The notes under the pieces: model-generated
The model's database searches: none
Seen by the model: the letters and a program-made list of their open reading frames with translations, nothing else
What the model was told of the DNA's origin: nothing
Part shown: piece after piece, positions 46,910 through 57,191 of the stretch
Layout: the number at the start of each line of letters is the position of its first letter
How positions within the stretch are numbered: the first letter of the stretch is position 1
From: Thermoplasmatota archaeon
GTDB taxonomy: Archaea > Thermoplasmatota > Thermoplasmata > Thermoplasmatales > Thermoplasmataceae
DNA length: 64,000 nucleotides
Reading direction: 5' to 3'
NCBI GenBank assembly: GCA_023381355.1
Contig: JAMCUL010000006.1
Span: forward strand, 1 to 64,000
Program-made: the position numbers and the translations under genes

Positions 46910-49593
46910 TTCCAATGATAGATGAGAAACACTGGCAGGATGAATGGGAAAAATTGGATATGTTTGTATCCAGGAAGGACGGGAGAAAGAAATTCTTCAT
47001 AACCGTTCCATGGCCATACACAAGCGGACCTCTTCATGTTGGACATGGCCGAACATATACAATAGCTGATTTCATCGCCAGGTTTAAGAGACTCATGGGT
47101 TACAATGTACTTTTTCCAATGGGATTTCACGAAAGTGGTACACCTATTGAGGCGATATCAGATAAGCTAAGGAAAAATGACCAAAAGACAGTGGCACTTT
47201 ACCGGAAATATATTGCAGAATATGAAAACAAGGATAATGTAGAGGCTACAATAGAAAAATTCTTTGATCCACAGGAAGTGGCTGATTTCTTTGCAGATAA
47301 GATAATAAAGGATTTCAAGGCGCTAGGTTATTCAATAGACTGGACGAGAACGTTCAGATCTGTTGACGAAAGGTATAAGAAGATGGTTGAATGGCAATTC
47401 AGGAAACTTGATTCTCTTGGTTTTCTGACAAAGGGAAGCCATGCAGTGCTGTATTCCCCGGAGGACGGGAATGCGGTAGGAGAGGACGACATAGAAGATG
47501 GAGATACAAACAAGGTTTCTATTGAGGAATTTGTTACAGTTCTTTTCAAGGGCAAGCATTTCTACCTCGCAGCATCTTCCCTAAGGCCGGAAACAATATA
47601 CGGAATAACAAATCTTTGGATAAACCAGAAGGCAAAATATGTAATTCTCAAGATTAATGGTAAGAAGGTTGTTATGACAAGAGAAGCGTCTGAAAAATAT
47701 GCGTATCAGAACAGAAAAATTGAAATTATTGGGAATTGTAAACTGAGTGAAATAATAGAGGATGAATATGATGTCCCTCTTTCCGGGAAGAAGGTGAAGG
47801 CGTACCTTAACGATGAAATAGATCCCGATCATGCGACTGGGGTCGTTTATTCTGTTCCCGGGCACTCAGTAAAGGATTATTATTACCTGGAAAAGCTTGG
47901 AATTGCCACAGAAATGGATACTATGATAGAAATTGGCGGCAAGAATACAAATGTACGGGAATATCTGGATAAGTACCAGGATCTTGAACAGGCCAATGCA
48001 GATCTCTACAGGGACGAGTATTACTCGGGCAAAGTCAGGAAGGGGATACCTGAAATTGAGGGAATTTCCGTAAAGGAAGCAAGGGAAATAATAAAGAAAA
48101 GACTCATAAATGAGGATCTTGCGTTTATTTTCCTCGAGACTACACGCAAGGCCAGGACGCGAAATGGGGGAAAGGTCGTAGTTTCAGTGATTGATGATCA
48201 GTGGTTTATTGATTATTCAAACAAAAAGTGGAAAGAAGAAACCAGAAAACACGTTAAGGACATGGATTTCCAGCCCGATTTCTACAAAAAGAACATGCTT
48301 GATATTGTTGACTGGATTGCTGAAAGGGCATGTGCAAGAAGAAGGGGACTCGGGACAGAATTGCCAATGGACAGGAGCTGGGTCATAGAATCTCTCTCAG
48401 ATTCTACAATTTATCCCGCATTCTATACCATGTCACCATTCATAAGGGATGCAAACCAGCTGAATGATGACTTTTTTGATATGATTTTTGATGCGTCAAA
48501 TCCAAATCCTGCCGAATCTGAATATAAAGAAGCCGCTGAGGAATTCAGGTACTGGTACGGAGTTGATCAGAGGATTACATCGAGCCCGCACATGTCCAAT
48601 CACCTTATCTTCTACATAATGAATCATGTAGCGTTGTTTAATAATCAATACTGGCCAAAGGGAATAACAATCTCTGGTACGGTTATATCCAACGGGGCTA
48701 AAATATCAAAGAGCAAGGGGAACGGCATTTCGCTACTTGATGTTGTTCGTATATACGGTGCCGATTTGTTCAGAATGTATGTTGCTGTAAATTCTGATGT
48801 TCCGTCTTCATTAGACTGGAACGAGAAGGATGTTGCAGTAATAAGGAACAAATATGAAGAGCTGTGTTCAGTGCTTGATGAAGCCTCGACAGGATCACGG
48901 GAATGTAAAGGAGTTGAATACGAGTTATTCCTCTCAAAATTTGCTCTTCACCATGAAAAGTTCATAGAGAAAATGGAAAAATTATCTGTGCGCGATGCAT
49001 ATATCGAGATAATTTATGAGGTCCTGAACGATCTTTCAGAGTTAAGGAACATGGGCGGAAACCCCACAGATGCTACCAGGAAGATTTCCAGGGATTGGTT
49101 ACAGATGCTATCCTGTGTTATTCCCCACACATGTGAACATTTCTGGAAGAAGTTTGGATTTGAAGGATACGTAAGTAAAAGTATTTTAAGCGACAGCAGG
49201 GTGAACGCAGATGAACTTAATCTTATCAGGGAGTGGAAATACTGCCAGGGTATTATTGCTGATGTAAGATCCATCGAAAAAGTCACGAAAATAAAGGCGA
49301 GAAAGGTGGAGATAATCATGGCAGACAGGATAATGTACGAGGATGCAGAGAAGATTTTACATAATGACTACAATGTGAAAAGAAAAGGTGCAATACAGGC
49401 CATCAAGAGGATGCAAAACAAACTTTCCCTTGAACTAGATGAAGCGGGCGCCCTGACCAGATTCCAGAAAATCGTGGAAAGAATCACGGGCTGGAGTATA
49501 TCAACAAGGGTATTTATTGAGACAGACAATAAAATGCCCCTCCCGGGCAGGCCAGTTATAAATATAGAAGGTGATAGAAATGACAATGATTAA
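46906..49593 (+). CDS. leuS: Leucine–tRNA ligase
   Basis: [42 protein letters not shown]1 editing domain; ATGA overlap with pdaD stop. Confidence 0.95.
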   Translation: MIPMIDEKHWQDEWEKLDMFVSRKDGRKKFFITVPWPYTSGPLHVGHGRTYTIADFIARFKRLMGYNVLFPMGFHESGTPIEAISDKLRKNDQKTVALYRKYIAEYENKDNVEATIEKFFDPQEVADFFADKIIKDFKALGYSIDWTRTFRSVDERYKKMVEWQFRKLDSLGFLTKGSHAVLYSPEDGNAVGEDDIEDGDTNKVSIEEFVTVLFKGKHFYLAASSLRPETIYGITNLWINQKAKYVILKINGKKVVMTREASEKYAYQNRKIEIIGNCKLSEIIEDEYDVPLSGKKVKAYLNDEIDPDHATGVVYSVPGHSVKDYYYLEKLGIATEMDTMIEIGGKNTNVREYLDKYQDLEQANADLYRDEYYSGKVRKGIPEIEGISVKEAREIIKKRLINEDLAFIFLETTRKARTRNGGKVVVSVIDDQWFIDYSNKKWKEETRKHVKDMDFQPDFYKKNMLDIVDWIAERACARRRGLGTELPMDRSWVIESLSDSTIYPAFYTMSPFIRDANQLNDDFFDMIFDASNPNPAESEYKEAAEEFRYWYGVDQRITSSPHMSNHLIFYIMNHVALFNNQYWPKGITISGTVISNGAKISKSKGNGISLLDVVRIYGADLFRMYVAVNSDVPSSLDWNEKDVAVIRNKYEELCSVLDEASTGSRECKGVEYELFLSKFALHHEKFIEKMEKLSVRDAYIEIIYEVLNDLSELRNMGGNPTDATRKISRDWLQMLSCVIPHTCEHFWKKFGFEGYVSKSILSDSRVNADELNLIREWKYCQGIIADVRSIEKVTKIKARKVEIIMADRIMYEDAEKILHNDYNVKRKGAIQAIKRMQNKLSLELDEAGALTRFQKIVERITGWSISTRVFIETDNKMPLPGRPVINIEGDRNDND

Positions 49594-51517
49594 TGACAGG
49601 ATTGTGACAGCCAGGAAGCTTGGTAGTGACATGGACCTTGTTCTTCATGGCGGCGGAAATGCAAGTGTTAAGGTTGTGGAAATTGACCATGCAGGAAGAG
49701 AAGTTAAAACCTTGAGAGTGAAAGGAAGTGGGTCTGATATGGCCACTATAAATGAGAAAGGATTCACTGGCCTGAGAATGGAGGATCTGACTCTGGCAAA
49801 GGACATTGAGAGGATGAGTGATCTTGAAATGATGGACTACCTGAGGAAGAGCATGCTGGATCCTTCAGAACCGGCTCCATCTGTAGAAAGCTTTCTCCAC
49901 GCATTCATTCCTTATACATTTGTTGACCATACACATTCTGATTTTATCCTTATGCTGACAAATTCTTCAATGCAGGATAGCGATATCAAGAAAATACTTG
50001 GAAATGTTGTTGTTGTCCCATATATTCCACCGGGCTTCACCCTTGCCAGGGAAATACTCAAGATAATGAATGTGATGACGCCAGACGTAGAGGGAATTGT
50101 ACTCAAAAAACACGGCCTCTTTACATTCGGCGAGACTGCAGAAGAGAGTTATGGTAAGCATATACGGATAGTAGAAAGAGCAAAAAAATACATCAGCGAT
50201 AAACTTGGCTCTATTGATCTGGAAACAATATATGATAAAGACAGCACGTTCAGCAGAATAATCCCTGAAATAAGAGGTATTCTTTCGTCAAAATACAGGA
50301 AGACAGTCTTCGTGGATACCGGTGAGCAAGCCCTGGCTATAAGCAGATCCAGGGAGGCGGAGGTATTCGTGGAAAGTGGTCCTGCCACACCGGATATGCT
50401 GATAAGGACAAAATACGACTACCTCTATCTTAAGGATGAAAAAAACTATCCAGAGGAGATTGAAAAATTCAAGAATAAATATGAGAAGGAATACAGTGAA
50501 TACGTAAATGGGTTCAAGATGCACGATCCATATCCGACAATAATTGTAATGCGAGGGTATGGAATCCTGACTGCATCAAGAACAATAAGTGAATGCAGGA
50601 TCATCAGGGACCAGTTTGTCCACTCCATTCGTGTAAACACAGCGGCATCAAGGCTAGGCAAACAGGAATTCATAACCAGAAAAGAAGCCTATGACATGGA
50701 ATACTGGCCACTGGAAGAGGCAAAACTCAAGAAGTTTGTACCGAGGAAGAATGAGGGAAGCATAGCCCTGGTTACAGGAGCAGCTAATGGAATAGGGCTT
50801 GAGGCCATGAAGAAACTTTCAGAAACTGGTGCTAATGTTGTTGCGGCTGATCTGGACGAGAAAGTTCTGAATATGGCAAGTGAGGTGGCAGAGAAAACAA
50901 AGACAAGGACAGAAGGTTACGTGATAGACCTCTCAAACAGCGGGCAGGTTGAGAGGATGATGGTATATATTGAGCAGAAATTTGGCGGAATTGACATCGT
51001 GTTTCAGAATGCAGGTATACTGAAGTCCGAATATATAGAAGAGATAAAACTTGAAACGCTGATGAAGCACCTTGAAATAAATTCAATTGCCCCTTTCATA
51101 ATATCCCAGAAAGCTTTCAACATAATGAGAAGACAGGGAACAGGAGGCAATTTTGTTTTCAACATTACCAAGAACCTCACTCATCCAGGTCCTGGGATGA
51201 TTTCCTATGGGACCAGCAAAGCATTCTCTGCACAGCTGTGCCATTATATAGCGAAAGAGGGTGGCAGGTACGGAATCAGGTCTAATATTATTAACCCGGA
51301 CAAAATCTTCAGGAATTCAAGGATATGGGATAATGGAGTGCTGGAATCAAGAGCAAGGGCGAAGGGAATCACGGAGGAGGAATACAAGAAGGGAAATCTA
51401 TTGAGGAGGGAGGTTCTTCCTGAACACGTTGCAAACATGCTCCTTTCTATGATCGATGAGGATATTTTTGGTGCGACCACCGATGCAATGGTTCCAGTTG
51501 ATGGCGGGATATTATAA
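49580..51517 (+). CDS. Bifunctional class II aldolase / short-chain dehydrogenase (rhamnulose-1-P aldolase/alcohol dehydrogenase type)
   Basis: N-terminal aldolase class II domain (HGGGNASVKV, HAFIPYTFVDHTHSD, VLKKHGLFTFG) and C-terminal SDR (VTGAANGIGLEA, YGTSKA). Confidence 0.88.
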   Translation: MTMINDRIVTARKLGSDMDLVLHGGGNASVKVVEIDHAGREVKTLRVKGSGSDMATINEKGFTGLRMEDLTLAKDIERMSDLEMMDYLRKSMLDPSEPAPSVESFLHAFIPYTFVDHTHSDFILMLTNSSMQDSDIKKILGNVVVVPYIPPGFTLAREILKIMNVMTPDVEGIVLKKHGLFTFGETAEESYGKHIRIVERAKKYISDKLGSIDLETIYDKDSTFSRIIPEIRGILSSKYRKTVFVDTGEQALAISRSREAEVFVESGPATPDMLIRTKYDYLYLKDEKNYPEEIEKFKNKYEKEYSEYVNGFKMHDPYPTIIVMRGYGILTASRTISECRIIRDQFVHSIRVNTAASRLGKQEFITRKEAYDMEYWPLEEAKLKKFVPRKNEGSIALVTGAANGIGLEAMKKLSETGANVVAADLDEKVLNMASEVAEKTKTRTEGYVIDLSNSGQVERMMVYIEQKFGGIDIVFQNAGILKSEYIEEIKLETLMKHLEINSIAPFIISQKAFNIMRRQGTGGNFVFNITKNLTHPGPGMISYGTSKAFSAQLCHYIAKEGGRYGIRSNIINPDKIFRNSRIWDNGVLESRARAKGITEEEYKKGNLLRREVLPEHVANMLLSMIDEDIFGATTDAMVPVDGGIL

Positions 51518-52477
51518 GAAATGTCTCAATATTTTAAGATAATCTGGTTTAATGCCAAAGTTCTTCAATTCCTTCATGGCATGCCTTGCCGCCATTATAT
51601 TTCCTGCAGTCAGTGTCTTGCCGGACTGGATATTTGAGACCAGGGTAGAAATCAACTTGAAATTTTGCATCCTCTTCATCACTGAATCCGTGTATTTTAT
51701 GGAAATTTCATGAATATCTTCTGTACTGCTGACTATGTTGAAAAACTTCTCAGCATTTTCAATGGCCGGAACTATCCCCTCACCGAGCAAGGGCGATATG
51801 TATCCTATGCTTTCCCCAATACCTATAACGTTCCCACTGATTATCTCACCGATAGTTGGCGCCATCCTTATTTTCCTTGAAAGGATAGATGTACCATTAA
51901 ACTGGGCCAGGTAGGATCGAACCTCACCAAGATCCACTCCCCCTGCCCCTATGTGATACCGATCACCCAGTGGAAATGACCAGAAATACCCCCTTCCTCT
52001 CCTGAAAAAATTGAAGTAAAAACCATCATATGGTGAGGATTTACATACCTTCTCGATTGCAAACATCGTTTGATCAGACTGGACCTTGCCAAGATATGCT
52101 CTTGATATTCCTGTACAGTCCAGAATAACTGAGTTCCTGTCATTTATCATACCTCTCTGATAGGGCATGCCGCCTCTCATCAGTAGCTCCATCTTCATCT
52201 TATTGATTGTACTGAGCCCATTCTGCAAAAACTCCGTCTTTTCAAAGTTATTTCCTGAAATCCATATCCTACCTGTATCTACTTCGGCTATTTCATCAAA
52301 TGAGATTGAAAGCTTTTTCAGATAAGGATCTATTGAATTCCTGTTTGTAGCAAATCCACATGGTATATAGAAATTAGGTCTCTTTGGGTCATATATTTCA
52401 ACATCAAACCCGGAAGCTTTCATTCTTCCAAAGAGATACGATCCGGCAACACCTGCTCCGCCTATTTTCCAAGACAC
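51512..52477 (-). CDS. FAD-dependent geranylgeranyl reductase-like oxidoreductase
   Basis: IGGAGVAGSYLFGRM Rossmann, YIPCGFA, GRGYFWSFPLGDRYHIGAGG (YxWxFP motif), ESIGYISPLLGEGIVPAIE. Confidence 0.75.
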   Translation of the reverse strand: MSWKIGGAGVAGSYLFGRMKASGFDVEIYDPKRPNFYIPCGFATNRNSIDPYLKKLSISFDEIAEVDTGRIWISGNNFEKTEFLQNGLSTINKMKMELLMRGGMPYQRGMINDRNSVILDCTGISRAYLGKVQSDQTMFAIEKVCKSSPYDGFYFNFFRRGRGYFWSFPLGDRYHIGAGGVDLGEVRSYLAQFNGTSILSRKIRMAPTIGEIISGNVIGIGESIGYISPLLGEGIVPAIENAEKFFNIVSSTEDIHEISIKYTDSVMKRMQNFKLISTLVSNIQSGKTLTAGNIMAARHAMKELKNFGIKPDYLKILRHFL

Positions 52478-52570
52478 GGGGTATTATTGCTGGCTTTTTT
52501 AATTACTTTTCTTAAATCGGGAATGAAAAGCAATACCAAAAAACATATAGATATATTAACTGCAATGGGC

Positions 52571-53344
52571 ATGGGAAGATTGCTCATTGCATTTTCTTAC
52601 GATGGTACAAGATTCACCGGGTTTCAGAGAGGAAATGGAGAAAGAAGTGTGGAAGGATCAATAAATCAATGCGTTGCTGAATTCGACCTTGGATCGAAGA
52701 TAAGATGTGCGTCGAGGACGGATAGAAATGTGTCAGCCCTGAATAATTTCATGACAGTTGATACAGTAAAGAAGCCTGAAAATATACTTGGTATACTTAA
52801 TTCACATATTTCAGGGGCAGTCTTTCATTCATATTCGCCAGTCGATGAGAAATTCAATGTCAGGCACAGTGTTAGAAAGACCTATGCCTACATACTCTCA
52901 CCCGGTTCTTATCCGGAATCTGGACTCATGAATACACTGAAGAAATTCGAGGGCCAACATGATTTTGCTCATTTTTCAAGGCCAGAGGGAAAACCAACGG
53001 TAAGAACCATTGACAGGATCTGGCTATCAGAGATTTCTGGGTTCCCTGCAATATTCTTCATGGCCAGCGGTTTCCTGTGGAATCAGATCAGGTTTATCAT
53101 GGGTTATGCACTGAACAGACGGGAGGATCAGGGAGATCCTTTCCTGGATGATCTGAGGATACTTGCTCCCCCCCACAACCTCATTCTTGTTGACATTACA
53201 TATGAGAATGTAAATTTGAAACCATTCAGGAGTGGTTCTGTATCCAGGAGGGTATATCTTGAAAGGGAGAGGATGAGGAATTCATATATATTCTACAATG
53301 AGCTGAACATCATTACCCGTAAAAGTTCCACAGATGATTTATAA
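52571..53344 (+). CDS. truA: tRNA pseudouridine synthase A (divergent)
   Basis: LIAFSYDGTRFTGFQRG, CASRTDRNVSALNN catalytic Asp, FMASGFLWNQIRFIMG. Confidence 0.85.
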   Translation: MGRLLIAFSYDGTRFTGFQRGNGERSVEGSINQCVAEFDLGSKIRCASRTDRNVSALNNFMTVDTVKKPENILGILNSHISGAVFHSYSPVDEKFNVRHSVRKTYAYILSPGSYPESGLMNTLKKFEGQHDFAHFSRPEGKPTVRTIDRIWLSEISGFPAIFFMASGFLWNQIRFIMGYALNRREDQGDPFLDDLRILAPPHNLILVDITYENVNLKPFRSGSVSRRVYLERERMRNSYIFYNELNIITRKSSTDDL

Positions 53345-53365
53345 ATAAGGAATACATGGAATTGT

Positions 53366-54085
53366 ATGGGATTCCTGGAAGATTATTTTAATGAAAAGCT
53401 GTTTGTTGTTTCTGGGGTGGGTACAGGCCAGGGGTTATCCACTGTGAAATTGCTATCAGCCATGGGCGCACATGTGATTGCACTTTCAAGGCATGGTAGA
53501 AGTGTTACTACCTGTGAGGATGAAATGAGGAATGTTGACTTCCAGATCATGGATGCAACCTCGGAGGAAAGTATTGAGTTATTTGCAGGCAGATTGCGCA
53601 AGGAAGACAGGATTATTGACGGTATTGTTAACAATACAGGAATATGGGAACCTTCTGAGGAGAAGAATGTCTCTCCGGGAAAGGTAACCGAGTTCTTCAA
53701 ATCAAACACCTTGAGCCAGTATAATGTGATTTACCACATGATACCCCTTGTAAGAAGAGGCGGGTCAGTAGTGAATATAGGGGCCGCAAGAAGCCTGTTC
53801 AGCGGAAATCATTCTGCATACACGATCTCAAAATTTGCCATTGAGGAGGTCACAAGAAGCTTTGCATCAGAATACCTGAAGCATGGCGTAAGAGTAAATG
53901 CCATACTTCCCGGTTCGATCTCCAAGGAAGACAACTTTTCAACAGTATTTCCCTTCAATTTCAACGAGAAGGGAAGCGCAATGGACCCACTTAACATTTC
54001 ATATATCACGGCTTTTTTACTGTCCCCAATGTCTCATGCCATAAACGGTCAGTGCATTTCAGCAGATAGGGGAGTCAATATCTAA
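53366..54085 (+). CDS. Short-chain dehydrogenase/reductase
   Basis: GVGTGQGLSTVKLL, NNTGIW, YTISKFAIEEVTRSFASEYLKHGVRVNAILPG. Confidence 0.9.
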   Translation: MGFLEDYFNEKLFVVSGVGTGQGLSTVKLLSAMGAHVIALSRHGRSVTTCEDEMRNVDFQIMDATSEESIELFAGRLRKEDRIIDGIVNNTGIWEPSEEKNVSPGKVTEFFKSNTLSQYNVIYHMIPLVRRGGSVVNIGAARSLFSGNHSAYTISKFAIEEVTRSFASEYLKHGVRVNAILPGSISKEDNFSTVFPFNFNEKGSAMDPLNISYITAFLLSPMSHAINGQCISADRGVNI

Positions 54086-54469
54086 TCATATCCATGTTCC
54101 CTTTATCGCAGACTCTCAGGTATCACAAGCCGGCTTTGTGTGTTTCTTAGATTTCATTCAGGCTTTCGCTATTTCATCCTTTTCCTCGAGACTGACTTTT
54201 TCTATTATCCTGATCGTTACAAACTGGTATTTTGATCGGTCATCACACCTTTTTGTGAGTTGTTACTAAGGAAATCTCACAGGTGATAAGGAAATAACGG
54301 AATTATCCCTACATTGATGATCTCGCGGATGAAAATACATCCTGGAAGTTGAATGTAACTCAGATAAAATAGGATTGTATCTTCGTTGCACACAATAAAG
54401 CCCGAAATGCCAAACGAATAAAACCGGGCAGGAGATATAATCTTATTCGTTAGTTGAAAACATGTCATA

Positions 54470-54853
54470 ATGAGCATTCCCGGAAATGAGCCATTAACAG
54501 GATCTGTTCCACTGAAAGGATATACGACATCAATCGTTTTGAGAATGCAGAAAGACTTGCGCCATTCTCTGATATTGATCCTGCATTAAAAGAGGGTGGG
54601 AGACCAAGATCTGAAAAAAACAATATCAAAGAAGGGAGATTCATCAATGAGATCTGCCGTATGCCAGAGCACACCTGCAGCAATAAGAAGTAATCCAGTC
54701 ATTTCAGAATTCTATCATCCCAAGGTAGATGGTGAAAAGCCAAAGAAGAAGGCCCTTGTTACAGCATCAAGGAAACAGTGCAACATCATATGATCAGTAT
54801 GGCAAACGACAAGTCCATTCGAGATGCCAGAAAGATTCAGGACGAAGGAATAA
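54470..54853 (+). pseudogene. Frameshifted remnant of an IS110-family transposase (C-terminal part)
   Basis: Across shifted frames: SIPGNEPLTGS / YDINRFENAERLAPFSDIDPALKEGGRPRSE / ISKKGDSSMRSAVCQSTPAAIRSNPVISEFYHPKVDGEKPKKKALVTASRKQCNII* / SVWQTTSPFEMPERFRTKE*. Confidence 0.82.
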
Positions 54854-54973
54854 ACCAGAGAAGAGCTATATTAAATATAAATATGGACCAGCTGTATCTA
54901 TGAAGCTGAACCAACCCAACGGGGTTCTTTTAAAGCCCAAAAAATTATATTTAGTAATCTGCAATATGAACAT

Positions 54974-56524
54974 ATGCCATTCGATAATGAGGTAACTTTT
55001 GTAAAATACACCAAAGCAGGCAAGGAGAAGGAGTTTCACGATCTTTATGAGGATGCTGTGAAGCTCTCAGAGAAATATCTCAATAAGGAATATCCCAATA
55101 TAATCGGAGATGAGATTATTGAGAAAGAGAAAGTCAAGCTTATATCTCCAATTAATGGGAAGGAAATTGCGACTTTCCAGGCAGGGAGCAAAGAATCGGT
55201 TGAGCGTGCAATTGAACTTCTTAAGAAAGGTCAGAAAGAATGGTTCGGAATGGGTTATGTAAAAAGAGCTTCCGTGATGCTTAAAGCTGCAGATCTGGTT
55301 GCAAAGGATAAGTTCCTTATTTCTGCAATCCTGGCCCACGAAAACGGAAAGACCAGGATGGAGGCTGTCGCCGATGTTGATGAGGGTATTGATTTTCTTA
55401 GATACTACGCACTTAATCTCATCGAAAATCAGGGGTTTGTCAGGTTCACCGGGAAGGGGTATGATAATGAGGAAAGTGTGAGTTACATGAAGCCATATGG
55501 AATTTTTGCCGTAATAGCTCCTTTCAACTTCTATGCAATTACCGCTGGAATGGTTGCTGGACCCCTTGTAACCGGAAATGCCGTAATCCTGAAGCCCTCA
55601 AGCAACATTCCTCTAAGCTCGTATCTATATATAAAGACACTTTACGAGGCAGGAGTCCCAAGAAATGCGCTGGCATTCATTTCTGGAAAAGGAAGCGTTA
55701 TAGGTCCTTACATAGTTTCACACAGAGATATTTCCGGGGTACTTTTTACAGGATCCAGACAGGCAGGTATAGACATATTCAAGAATGCAACAAGAGATAG
55801 ACCGAAAGTGGTGATAACAGAAATGGGAGGAAAGGATACCATCATTGTTACAAACAAGGCAAAACTTGAAAAGTCCGTGAATGGTGTTTACAGGGCTGCA
55901 TTCGGTTATTCTGGACAGAAATGCAGTGCATGTTCCATTGCTTATGTTGAAGAGGGGATATATGACGATTTTGTGAAGAAAATCAAGGAGGTAACAGACA
56001 CGTTAAAACTTGATGATCCAAGGCGGAAGGATACATACCTGGGACCCGTCATAAATGAAGAATCTGTTGAAAAATTCAGGGATGCCATTGAAAGGGCAAG
56101 GAAAGAGGGAAAAATCCTTGCCGGTGGAACCGTTCTGGATAAGCCAGGATTCTATGTGCAGCCTACACTTGTAACGGATCTTCCCCAGGAATCCTATATA
56201 GTTCAAAACGAATTATTCCTGCCGCTTCTTGCCATTGTAAAGGTCAAGAGTCTTGATGATGCAATTAGCAGGGTGAATAAATCAGACTATGGGCTGACAG
56301 GAGGGATCTTTACTGAAGACCCTTCAGAGATCCAGAAGTACTTTGACGAAGCGGAAGTTGGAGTTATATATGCAAACAGGGAGAGAGGCGGGTCAACTGG
56401 AGCAATGGTTGGTTCCCAGCCATTCGTGGGTTGGAAGCTTAGCGGTATAAGCGGCAAAGGCACAGGGTCCTTCTACTACTTGCAGCAATTCCTCAGGGAA
56501 CAGTCCCAGACAATTGCGCACTGA
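54974..56524 (+). CDS. 1-pyrroline-5-carboxylate dehydrogenase-like aldehyde dehydrogenase
   Basis: APFNFYAITAGM, TEMGGKDTIIV, GYSGQKCSACSIAYV: P5CDH group. Confidence 0.88.
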   Translation: MPFDNEVTFVKYTKAGKEKEFHDLYEDAVKLSEKYLNKEYPNIIGDEIIEKEKVKLISPINGKEIATFQAGSKESVERAIELLKKGQKEWFGMGYVKRASVMLKAADLVAKDKFLISAILAHENGKTRMEAVADVDEGIDFLRYYALNLIENQGFVRFTGKGYDNEESVSYMKPYGIFAVIAPFNFYAITAGMVAGPLVTGNAVILKPSSNIPLSSYLYIKTLYEAGVPRNALAFISGKGSVIGPYIVSHRDISGVLFTGSRQAGIDIFKNATRDRPKVVITEMGGKDTIIVTNKAKLEKSVNGVYRAAFGYSGQKCSACSIAYVEEGIYDDFVKKIKEVTDTLKLDDPRRKDTYLGPVINEESVEKFRDAIERARKEGKILAGGTVLDKPGFYVQPTLVTDLPQESYIVQNELFLPLLAIVKVKSLDDAISRVNKSDYGLTGGIFTEDPSEIQKYFDEAEVGVIYANRERGGSTGAMVGSQPFVGWKLSGISGKGTGSFYYLQQFLREQSQTIAH

Positions 56525-57191
56525 GAGTACCCCTTTTAAAATCTTCTATCTCGAATCTTTTTATGATATTCCCTATAAGGATTTCCCTGACCTCGTCCAT
56601 GATATAATTTTTTCCTGTTTCTCTTTGCACTGACGTCATTATTTCCCATCCGAATCCACATGGGTTGATAAATGAGAACCTTTCAAGATCGGGTTCTATG
56701 TTAAGAGCAGTTCCATGCAAAGTCGCATTCATCTTTATAGCAAAACCAGTTGATCCAATCTTTCTTGATCCAACCCAGATACCTGTTTCCTTTCCAAGTC
56801 TTGACTCTGCATTCTGCACGCCCAGATTGTATAAAGTATCTATCTCTGCCAAATGTGCATTTTCTATAATTCCAAGTATATTTGTCCTGAGGTGCTTCAT
56901 GTTCAGGATATAATATGCAATGATCTGGCCTGGCCCGTGATAGGTAATTGATCCTCCACGTTCTATCCTTACCGGATTTTTTATCCTGTCATCGATGTGT
57001 TCTGTATGTATCCCGCATGTGTACACATCCTGATGTTCACATAAAATTATAAAACCAGTATCCTCTTTTTCATTAACATGATTATTTAGGTCCCTTTGCA
57101 GGTCAAGAACCCTCTGGTATGGTTCAACCTGGCCTGCCAGGATTGTTATTTCTGTATCCTTAAAGTTCTCTTTCCAGCCTATCTCTGACAT
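56493..57191 (-). CDS. lipB: Octanoyltransferase LipB
   Basis: RGGSITYHGPGQIIAYYI, RKIGSTGFAIKMNATLHGTALN, FINPCGF. Confidence 0.92.
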   Translation of the reverse strand: MSEIGWKENFKDTEITILAGQVEPYQRVLDLQRDLNNHVNEKEDTGFIILCEHQDVYTCGIHTEHIDDRIKNPVRIERGGSITYHGPGQIIAYYILNMKHLRTNILGIIENAHLAEIDTLYNLGVQNAESRLGKETGIWVGSRKIGSTGFAIKMNATLHGTALNIEPDLERFSFINPCGFGWEIMTSVQRETGKNYIMDEVREILIGNIIKRFEIEDFKRGTLSAQLSGTVP

